Shown piece by piece: positions 1 through 5,200 of a DNA stretch of 5,737 nt. The position numbers were made by a program, and so were the translations under genes. How positions within the stretch are numbered: position 1 is the first letter of the stretch; the number at the start of each line of letters is the position of its first letter. The notes under the pieces were generated by a model. The model was not told where the DNA came from and searched no databases. It was given only the letters and a program-made list of their open reading frames with translations. Location: assembly GCA_958442925.1 (NCBI GenBank), contig CAUCIO010000147.1:1-5737 (forward strand), written 5' to 3'. Origin of the DNA: an uncultured Clostridium sp. Its GTDB lineage: Bacteria > Bacillota > Clostridia > Lachnospirales > Lachnospiraceae.

Positions 1-455
1 GGGTGGATCCTGCTGCTACAGATACAGGAAATCAGACGCTTCAGGGACTTTACGCCATTGGATCCGGCGGTTTTTTCGGCAGAGGGCTGGGGCAGAGTCT
101 CCAGAAGCTGGGATTTGTGCCAGAGCCTCAGAATGACATGATTTTCTCCATTATCTGTGAGGAGCTGGGGCTGTTCGGAGCGATTCTTTTAATTCTTATG
201 TTCATGTTTATGATCTACCGCTTTATGGTCATTGCCAGCAATGCGCCGGATCTGATGGGATCTCTGCTTGTGGTGGGCGTTATGGCACATATTGGAATTC
301 AGGTCATTTTAAACGTAGCCGTTGTGACGAACTTCATTCCCAACACAGGAGTCACCCTTCCGTTTATCAGTTATGGAGGAACCTCGGTGGCATTTTTGAT
401 GATGGAGATGGGGATGGTGTTAAGCGTCTCCAACCAGATCAAGCTGGAAGGGTAG
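1..455 (+). CDS. ftsW: FtsW/SpoVE-type SEDS peptidoglycan glycosyltransferase, 3' part
   Basis: This is the C-terminal part (about 150 residues) of a SEDS-family polytopic membrane protein that polymerises lipid II into glycan strands at the septum, working with a class B penicillin-binding protein. The 5' end lies outside the window; reading starts in frame at base 3. The family block AIGSGGFFGRGLGQS is at partial residues 18-32, followed by KLGFVPEPQND. The Asp of that block (partial residue 45) matches the conserved extracellular Asp of SEDS enzymes, although the usual HTD is QND here. EELGLFG, two hydrophobic segments and the late signature TGVTLPFISYGGTS follow. The C-terminal tail after the last membrane segment is very short. 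A terminator begins 10 bases after the stop. The sequence does not separate vegetative FtsW from sporulation SpoVE. RodA is less likely because of the dcw neighbours. Confidence 0.93.
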   Translation, partial: VDPAATDTGNQTLQGLYAIGSGGFFGRGLGQSLQKLGFVPEPQNDMIFSIICEELGLFGAILLILMFMFMIYRFMVIASNAPDLMGSLLVVGVMAHIGIQVILNVAVVTNFIPNTGVTLPFISYGGTSVAFLMMEMGMVLSVSNQIKLEG

Positions 456-464
456 GAGCTGGAT

Positions 465-511
465 GGGGAGGATTTTCTTTAAAACATAGCGGAAAATCCT
501 TCCTTTTTCTT
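465..511 (+). terminator. Rho-independent terminator after ftsW
   Basis: Bases 466-477 pair with 492-503 as a 12-bp stem containing one G-T wobble, with a loop of about 14 bases. The run TTTTTCTTAT follows directly at 504-513. The stem begins about 10 bases after the ftsW stop codon, as expected for an intrinsic terminator closing the upstream operon. Some read-through into murA cannot be excluded from sequence alone. Confidence 0.85.
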
Positions 512-513
512 AT

Positions 514-548
514 CTGTTTTAGAGGAAACAGTTTAGAGCGGAAACTGT
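514..548 (+). repeat. Tandem imperfect repeat forming alternative hairpins
   Basis: Two adjacent copies of TTTAGAG(c)GGAAAC lie at about 518-531 and 532-547. They create two overlapping inverted repeats: CTGTTT (514-519) with AAACAG (526-531), and ACAGTTT (528-534) with AAACTGT (542-548). The two stems share bases 528-531, so they cannot form together. The pairing is read directly from the sequence. Any role, such as an attenuator, protein-binding site or remnant, is unknown. Confidence 0.45.
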
Positions 549-578
549 CACAAAGGCAGAAAGCGGGCATAAGATAAT
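547..578 (+). promoter_or_regulatory. Possible weak sigmaA promoter for murA
   Basis: Downstream of the ftsW terminator an AT-rich stretch carries GATAAT (573-578, 5 of 6 to TATAAT) and the overlapping TAAGAT (570-575). GTCACA at 547-552 is a poor -35 (4 of 6 to TTGACA), 17 bases before TAAGAT. A promoter is expected here because of the terminator upstream, but the elements are weak and the exact boxes are uncertain. Confidence 0.35.
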
Positions 579-605
579 ATAAGGAAACAGAAGGGAACGG
601 TTGCC

Positions 606-1883
606 TTGGCTGAAATTGAGATTTTCGGAGGAGAATCTCTGAGGGGGGAACTATCCGTTCAGGGTTCTAAAAATGCCGTGCTTCCTATGATGGCTGCAGC
701 TGTTCTGAACAGAGGAATTACAGTAATTGAACACGTTCCTGGTATCAGGGACGTGAGCTGTATGATGGAAATTCTCTGCTCTCTGGGATGCCGATGCACC
801 CTGGATCAGAGCGGGCGGATGACAATTGACGCCGAAGAGCTTTCAGGAAGCTGCATCAGGAAGGCAGATATGGAAAAAATGCGCTCGTCAGTAATTCTGT
901 TAGGACCGCTGCTGGCCAGACAGGGAAAGGCGTGTATTTACTATCCCGGCGGCTGCATGATTGGTAAGAGGCCCATTGATCTTCACCTGAAAGCTTTGAA
1001 ACAGTTCGGGGCGGAGATGAAAGAGGAAAAGGAGAGCGGGAAGGTGACTGCCCTCGTTTCGGAGCAGAAAGGCGCTTTGTCAGGCGCATCGGTGAAATTT
1101 TCCTATCCAAGTGTTGGAGCTACAGAAAACGCTATTTTTGCCGCCGTGGCAGCTGAAGGAGAAAGCTTTCTATCAGGCTGTGCCAGAGAGCCGGAGATAG
1201 CGTCTCTCTGCCATATGCTGAACCGGATGGGAGCCAGGATTCTCGGCATTGGGACTTCTCATCTTCGGATCACAGGAGGACTTCCTCTGCATGGATGCAC
1301 AGTGCGGGCAGAGGGGGACAGAATTGTGGCAGGAACATACCTGACTGCAGCGGCAGCAGCGGGAGGGGAGATTGAGATTTCCGGAATCCGTTCAGAAGAG
1401 CTGGCCAGTCTGACATCTCTGCTGGAGGAGGGAGGAGCCGTCGTTTATCAGGAGAGGGACAGAATTTATCTGCAGTGTAAAAGGCCCTTTGGAAGAATCT
1501 GTGCAAAAACAGGTCCGTATCCAGATTTTCCTACGGATCTCCAGTCGCCTCTGCTGGCGCTTATGAGTGTTTCAGGCGGCGGTACAGTGGAAGAAACTGT
1601 CTTTGAAAGCCGTTTCAAAACAGCGTTGGAGCTGAACAAAATGGGAGCAGCAGTGGAGGTGTCCGGAGAGCTGGCGGAGATAAAGGAGGGCAGGAGACTT
1701 TGCGGCTGCCGGGTCAGGGCTTATGATTTGAGAGGCGGGGCAGCCCTCGTTGTGGCAGGGCTGGCGGCAGAGGGAATTACTCTGGTGGAACAGGCCGAGT
1801 ACATTTTGCGGGGATATGAGGATATCTGCCGCGATTTAAGAAACTTAGGCGGCAGGCTCCGGTATCGGGACTTTGCTGCATGA
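606..1883 (+). CDS. murA: UDP-N-acetylglucosamine 1-carboxyvinyltransferase MurA
   Basis: MurA transfers enolpyruvate from phosphoenolpyruvate to UDP-GlcNAc in the cytoplasm, the first committed step of peptidoglycan synthesis. The 425 residues match the usual length. The signatures are in order: GSKNAVLP with Lys22; PGGCMIGKRP with the active-site Cys117 and Arg122; SYPSVGATEN (166-175); FPTDL with the catalytic Asp311; FESRF (333-337); and the C-terminal RGYED with Arg412. The Cys predicts a fosfomycin-sensitive enzyme. The TTG start at 606 places Lys22 exactly as in E. coli MurA. It has only a weak ribosome site, AAGGGA at 591-596, and no in-frame start lies just upstream. The gene lies between ftsW and divIB, where B. 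subtilis has murG and murB. Firmicutes often have two MurA paralogues; which one this is cannot be told. Confidence 0.96.
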   Translation: MAEIEIFGGESLRGELSVQGSKNAVLPMMAAAVLNRGITVIEHVPGIRDVSCMMEILCSLGCRCTLDQSGRMTIDAEELSGSCIRKADMEKMRSSVILLGPLLARQGKACIYYPGGCMIGKRPIDLHLKALKQFGAEMKEEKESGKVTALVSEQKGALSGASVKFSYPSVGATENAIFAAVAAEGESFLSGCAREPEIASLCHMLNRMGARILGIGTSHLRITGGLPLHGCTVRAEGDRIVAGTYLTAAAAAGGEIEISGIRSEELASLTSLLEEGGAVVYQERDRIYLQCKRPFGRICAKTGPYPDFPTDLQSPLLALMSVSGGGTVEETVFESRFKTALELNKMGAAVEVSGELAEIKEGRRLCGCRVRAYDLRGGAALVVAGLAAEGITLVEQAEYILRGYEDICRDLRNLGGRLRYRDFAA

Positions 1884-1895
1884 TACAGTTCCGGC

Positions 1896-1902
1896 AGGAG
1901 GT
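1896..1902 (+). promoter_or_regulatory. Ribosome binding site of divIB
   Basis: AGGAGGT lies six bases before the ATG at 1909. It decides the start in favour of this ATG over the in-frame TTG at 1873, which lies inside murA and has no such site. Confidence 0.85.
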
Positions 1903-1908
1903 ACTGAC

Positions 1909-2640
1909 ATGAGGACATATATCAGACACAGAAGAAAAGCAGGCCTGATTGCAGCCTTGGCTGTGCTGGCAGTCATAGCTGTTACCGTAGTATCCCTGCG
2001 GATTACGGAAGTGAAGGTAAGCGGCAGCACAAGATATACGGCTGAGGAGATTGAGCAGATAGTATTTGACTCTCCCATCAGCCGGAACAGCGCTTACTGT
2101 TATTTCCAGTATCAGTTCAGGCCTCATAAGAAGCTTCCCTTTGTGGAAGACTATAAAATAGTATTCAGGGGTCCCAATGAGGTGGAAATTATTGTATATG
2201 AAAAAAGCCTGGTAGGCTATGTGTCTTACATGAACAGTAATCTGTACTTTGACAAGGATGGAATTATTGTGGAGAGTACAAGCGAAATCCTGCCTGGAAT
2301 ACCTAAGGTGGAGGGGCTGAAGTTTGGCCATGTGGTGCTTCACGAGCCTCTCCCCGTAGAAAATAAAGACATTTTCGAGGATATTTTAAACCTGACTCAG
2401 ATTCTCTCTCTTTATGAGATCCATGCCGATGGAATCCGCTACCAGAGCGGAGGACAGGCCGTAGTCACAGTGGGAAAGCTGAGAGCAGAGCTGGGAGATA
2501 AAAAGGATATGAATGGAAAAATAGCCGAATTGAGCGACATCATCCAGAAGTATTCCGATTTAGACGGGACATTGTACCTGGATACTTATGACGAGACAAA
2601 CTCAAATCCTATGTACCGGTTTCAAAAAAATGAACCATAG
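1909..2640 (+). CDS. divIB: Cell division protein DivIB/FtsQ
   Basis: This bitopic membrane protein is a divisome component that works with DivIC/FtsB and FtsL in septal wall synthesis. The 243-residue product has a short basic cytoplasmic tail (RTYIRHRRK), one membrane helix at about residues 11-30, and an FtsQ-type POTRA domain. That domain begins ITEVKVSGSTRYTAEEI (32-48) and ends near VEIIVYEKSLVGYV (92-105). A beta domain follows, with LYFDKDGIIVE (112-122) and the ending LDTYDETNSNPMYRF. The ATG at 1909 is chosen for its ribosome site and because it gives the short tail typical of the family. The gene follows murA by 25 bases and is probably cotranscribed with it. No clear terminator follows, so transcripts may read into ftsZ. 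Identity rests on topology, motifs and position, since this family is poorly conserved. Confidence 0.9.
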   Translation: MRTYIRHRRKAGLIAALAVLAVIAVTVVSLRITEVKVSGSTRYTAEEIEQIVFDSPISRNSAYCYFQYQFRPHKKLPFVEDYKIVFRGPNEVEIIVYEKSLVGYVSYMNSNLYFDKDGIIVESTSEILPGIPKVEGLKFGHVVLHEPLPVENKDIFEDILNLTQILSLYEIHADGIRYQSGGQAVVTVGKLRAELGDKKDMNGKIAELSDIIQKYSDLDGTLYLDTYDETNSNPMYRFQKNEP

Positions 2641-2703
2641 CGCTTCAGCTTCCATCCTGTGGACGAACTGGCGTGAAAAATGATAAATTCGGCAAAATAA
2701 CAG

Positions 2704-2732
2704 TTGATATTTTTCCTAAAATAAAATATAGT
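2704..2732 (+). promoter_or_regulatory. sigmaA-type promoter of ftsZ
   Basis: TTGATA (2704-2709) and TATAGT (2727-2732) each match the consensus at 5 of 6 positions and are separated by the optimal 17 bases, in an AT-rich region. Transcription would begin near 2739, giving a leader of about 70 bases before the ftsZ start. This would let ftsZ be expressed independently of the murA-divIB unit. Confidence 0.75.
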
Positions 2733-2792
2733 ATTAGATAGACTGAAATCAGAAGGCGCAAATGCAGGCAAAAAACAGCAGATATGTGAGTG

Positions 2793-2800
2793 AAGGAGGA
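2793..2800 (+). promoter_or_regulatory. Ribosome binding site of ftsZ
   Basis: AAGGAGGA with eight bases between GGAGG and the TTG at 2808 sets the ftsZ start. The in-frame GTG at 2790 would place this ribosome site inside the coding sequence, so it is not the start. Confidence 0.85.
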
Positions 2801-2807
2801 AGTTTTC

Positions 2808-4031
2808 TTGTTAGAGATTAAGATAAATGAAGCAGAGAATGCCGCCAGAATTATAGTAGTAGGCGTAGGCGGAGCCGGAAACAATGCAGTGAACCGCATG
2901 ATCGAAGAAAATATTGCAGGCGTTGAATTTATTGGTATTAATACAGATAAGCAGGCCCTTCAGTTCTGCAAGGCTACTACAGCTATGCAGATTGGCGAGA
3001 AGCTGACGAAAGGACTGGGCGCAGGCGCAAGACCAGAGATTGGCGAGAAGGCGGCTGAGGAGAACCAGGAGGAGTTAGCTCAGGCGTTAAAGGGAGCAGA
3101 TATGGTATTCGTTACCTGCGGTATGGGCGGCGGAACTGGAACAGGAGCAGCTCCTGTTGTGGCAAAAATTGCCAAGGATATGGGGATTCTGACAGTAGGC
3201 GTTGTCACAAAGCCGTTCCGTTTCGAGGCTAAGACACGTATGAACAATGCTATTCAGGGCATTGAGAAGTTAAAGAGCTGTGTGGACACTCTGATTGTGA
3301 TCCCCAATGACAAGCTTCTTGAGATCGTGGATAGAAGAACAACCATGCCGGATGCATTAAAGAAGGCAGATGAGGTGCTTCAGCAGGCAGTTCAGGGAAT
3401 TACAGACTTAATTAATATTCCTGGACTGATTAATCTGGACTTTGCAGATGTTCAGACTGTTATGACTGACAAGGGAATCGCTCACATTGGAATCGGACAT
3501 GCCAAGGGAGACGACAAGGCCATCGAGGCTGTTAAGCAGGCCGTATCCAGCCCGCTTCTGGAGACCACCATTGAGAACGCGTCTCATGTGATTATTAATA
3601 TTTCCGGAGATATCAGCCTGATCGAGGCCAACGAGGCAGCTTCCTACGTTCAGGAGCTGGCAGGCGATGATGCGAACATTATCTTCGGCGCTATGTACGA
3701 CGAGAACGCTCAGGACGAGGCTTCTATCACAGTTATTGCTACAGGACTGGATGAGGAGACAGCGACTCCGGTTGCCAAAGCTATGACTAATTTTGGAAGT
3801 AACCCGTTCCAGAAGAAGCAGGCTTCCGCAGCGGCAGGCAGAGAAGCTGCCACTGCAGCTCAGCCATCTGCTGCAGCGTTCCGCCAGACAGCTCCGTCTT
3901 ATAAGCCGTCCCCGTCTTTAACACAGCCGGGACAGCAGGAGGCTGCTCCAGCTCCTTCACCAGCTCCGTCTTACAGACCTATGGGACAGACTCAGATCAA
4001 TATTCCTGATTTTTTAAAGCATAAAAGATAA
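2808..4031 (+). CDS. ftsZ: Cell division GTPase FtsZ
   Basis: FtsZ is the tubulin homologue that polymerises with GTP into the Z-ring at mid-cell, and at the polar site during sporulation. The 407-residue product begins MLEIK. It shows the nucleotide-binding loop GVGGAGNN (19-26), the tubulin signature GGGTGTGA (107-114) and the T7 synergy loop NLDFAD (209-214), with the catalytic acids Asp211 and Asp214. The C-terminal GTPase subdomain ends near 330. A variable Ala/Pro/Gln-rich linker (about 335-395) leads to the conserved tail INIPDFLKHKR, which normally contacts FtsA, SepF or ZapA-type partners. The start is TTG, set by the ribosome site. The gene has its own promoter and a strong terminator and appears to be a single-gene unit. 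No ftsA precedes it, unlike in B. subtilis and E. coli. Confidence 0.98.
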   Translation: MLEIKINEAENAARIIVVGVGGAGNNAVNRMIEENIAGVEFIGINTDKQALQFCKATTAMQIGEKLTKGLGAGARPEIGEKAAEENQEELAQALKGADMVFVTCGMGGGTGTGAAPVVAKIAKDMGILTVGVVTKPFRFEAKTRMNNAIQGIEKLKSCVDTLIVIPNDKLLEIVDRRTTMPDALKKADEVLQQAVQGITDLINIPGLINLDFADVQTVMTDKGIAHIGIGHAKGDDKAIEAVKQAVSSPLLETTIENASHVIINISGDISLIEANEAASYVQELAGDDANIIFGAMYDENAQDEASITVIATGLDEETATPVAKAMTNFGSNPFQKKQASAAAGREAATAAQPSAAAFRQTAPSYKPSPSLTQPGQQEAAPAPSPAPSYRPMGQTQINIPDFLKHKR

Positions 4032-4058
4032 AAAATACTTTAAAGTTAAATAAAAGAT

Positions 4059-4121
4059 AAGAAAGCAGAACATTTTCAGAGGCTCCAGTGGAGCGGGAAA
4101 AATGGGCTGCTTTCTTTTTTT
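4059..4121 (+). terminator. Rho-independent terminator after ftsZ
   Basis: AAGAAAGCAG (4059-4068) pairs with CTGCTTTCTT (4107-4116). Inside it CATTTT (4071-4076) pairs with AAAATG (4099-4104), and GCTCC (4082-4086) pairs with GGAGC (4090-4094) around a three-base loop. The long compound hairpin runs straight into seven Ts at 4115-4121. It separates constitutive ftsZ transcription from the sporulation genes downstream. Confidence 0.88.
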
Positions 4122-4170
4122 GTGCCATTTTCCACGTTTTTCTGTCCTGTTGGCATATTTTGCCGGGAAA

Positions 4171-4248
4171 GGCCGAAAATTCCTCCATTTACTCGAACTT
4201 TGGAGATCGAAAAACAGGATTTCCCTCCACCGTTTGACAAATTTTGAA
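4171..4248 (+). promoter_or_regulatory. Candidate Spo0A (0A box) binding region
   Basis: The Spo0A consensus is TGTCGAA. ACTCGAA (4191-4197) and GATCGAA (4205-4211) both keep the TCGAA core on the same strand, 14 bases apart, and GGCCGAA (4171-4177) also matches 5 of 7. TTTGACA at 4233-4239 is a 6 of 7 match on the opposite strand and overlaps the -35 box; TTTTGAA (4242-4248) is a weaker match. Their positions from about -100 to -25 relative to the predicted start resemble the B. subtilis spoIIG promoter. No site is a perfect match, so this is inference supported by context. Confidence 0.45.
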
Positions 4249-4266
4249 AAGGACGTCCTTTATAAT
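4234..4266 (+). promoter_or_regulatory. spoIIG-type promoter with 21-bp spacer
   Basis: A perfect TTGACA (4234-4239) and a perfect TATAAT (4261-4266) are separated by 21 bases instead of 17. Spo0A-activated sigmaA promoters of the spoIIG class are known for such an over-long spacer (22 bases in B. subtilis spoIIG), which keeps them silent until Spo0A~P remodels the polymerase. Transcription would begin near 4273, only about 8 bases before the ribosome site of spoIIGA. Confidence 0.75.
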
Positions 4267-4280
4267 AGACTCTGTCAGAC

Positions 4281-4288
4281 AGGAGGTG
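4281..4288 (+). promoter_or_regulatory. Ribosome binding site of spoIIGA
   Basis: AGGAGGTG is a near-perfect ribosome site. The only in-frame codon at a proper distance is CTG at 4295, eight bases after GGAGG. The in-frame GTG at 4286 overlaps the site itself and GTG at 4313 is 26 bases past GGAGG. This makes the start of spoIIGA unusual. Confidence 0.75.
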
Positions 4289-4294
4289 GCAAGG

Positions 4295-5173
4295 CTGGAG
4301 ACAGAAATCAGAGTGTATCTGGATGTGATGTTTCTCCAAAATTTTTTGCTGGATGGTTTTCTTCTGGTAATGACTGGAAAAATGATGGGACTTAAAATAC
4401 AGGCGGGAAGGATTGCCGTAGGAGCAGGGGCAGGAGCCCTGTGGGCCTGTGCCAGCCTGTTCGCTGTTTCAGAACCGAACATTCAGATGGTGCTTGCTTT
4501 TGGACCGGTCAGCTTTCTTATGGTGTATCTGGCTTACCGGGCAAAAGGGATGAAGAGCCTCTTTCATCAGGCAGAAGGCCTTTATCTGGCGTCGGCTCTG
4601 ATGGCAGGAGGCTTGGATTTGTTAAGGCAGATTACATATGAAACCTTATCAGGAGAACAGCTGTCAGGGATGAAACAGCGCAGCCTGCCGTTTTTAGCCC
4701 TTCTGTTTGGGGCAGGAGCCGTATTTTTCCTTGTCTGTTTTCTATGGGAGACAGTGGGAAGGGAGAGGCGGCTGATAAGCTGCAGAGCAGAGGCAGTTCT
4801 TGTCTGCAAAGGAAGACAGATAAAGGTAAAAGCGTTTTTAGATACAGGAAATCAGCTGTACGATCCAATTTTCCGGCGTCCAGTCAGTGTGATCTGGGAG
4901 GGAGCCCTGAACGGCCTGTTTGACGAAGTGGAGGGAACGGCCATGATTCCCTACAGAAGCGTAGGGCAGGAGCGGGGAATGCTTCCTGCTGCAGCGGCAG
5001 ACGGAATCAGAATAGAAATGAACGGGCAGAAACGGTATTTAAAAAAACCTTTGATTGCCGTTTCCAGAACGCCTCTTTCGCCGGATGGGAGCTATGGGCT
5101 TTTACTGCACACAGAGGTCTGGGAACAGGCGGTTTCGCTGAGTCCGGAAACATGGAAGAAAAGAGACAGATAA
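4295..5173 (+). CDS. spoIIGA: Sporulation sigma-E factor-processing peptidase SpoIIGA
   Basis: SpoIIGA is the membrane-embedded aspartic protease that removes the pro-sequence of pro-sigmaE in the mother cell once the polar septum forms. The N-terminal half has five hydrophobic segments (about residues 7-27, 36-56, 63-81, 94-110 and 131-151), as in the family. The first includes VYLDVMFLQNF, close to the B. subtilis N-terminus. The cytoplasmic half carries the catalytic motif FLDTGNQLYDP with Asp183, then IPYRSVGQERGMLP (218-231) and LLLHTEVW near the end. The length of 292 fits the family. The start is uncertain: CTG at 4295 has the best ribosome-site spacing, GTG at 4313 would give 286 residues, and TTG at 4244 lies upstream of the predicted transcript start. 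It is followed by its substrate gene sigE after 27 bases, in one operon. Confidence 0.95.
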   Translation: METEIRVYLDVMFLQNFLLDGFLLVMTGKMMGLKIQAGRIAVGAGAGALWACASLFAVSEPNIQMVLAFGPVSFLMVYLAYRAKGMKSLFHQAEGLYLASALMAGGLDLLRQITYETLSGEQLSGMKQRSLPFLALLFGAGAVFFLVCFLWETVGRERRLISCRAEAVLVCKGRQIKVKAFLDTGNQLYDPIFRRPVSVIWEGALNGLFDEVEGTAMIPYRSVGQERGMLPAAAADGIRIEMNGQKRYLKKPLIAVSRTPLSPDGSYGLLLHTEVWEQAVSLSPETWKKRDR

Positions 5174-5186
5174 GCATGAATATAAC

Positions 5187-5192
5187 AGGAGG
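5187..5192 (+). promoter_or_regulatory. Ribosome binding site of sigE
   Basis: AGGAGG lies eight bases before the first of three consecutive in-frame ATG codons (5201, 5204, 5207) and supports translation from 5201. Confidence 0.8.
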
Positions 5193-5200
5193 AGAGGATT

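Noticed and set aside
1873..1908. TTG start at 1873 for divIB, overlapping murA
   Set aside because: The ATG at 1909 has an ideal AGGAGGT site and gives the expected short cytoplasmic tail.
1777..2343. 188-codon open frame on the minus strand
   Set aside because: It lies opposite murA and divIB, both well supported by motifs and ribosome sites, and its translation shows no recognisable motif.
4152..4164. GGCA-N5-TGCC inverted repeat in the gap after ftsZ
   Set aside because: Four-base arms are expected by chance and nothing nearby supports an operator.
4244..4294. Upstream TTG start at 4244 for spoIIGA
   Set aside because: It would begin upstream of the predicted transcript start and encode the -10 box; it also lies before the obvious ribosome site at 4281-4288.
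4102..4395. 97-codon + strand frame across the ftsZ-spoIIGA gap
   Set aside because: It begins inside the ftsZ terminator stem, has no ribosome site, runs through the promoter and overlaps spoIIGA in another frame.
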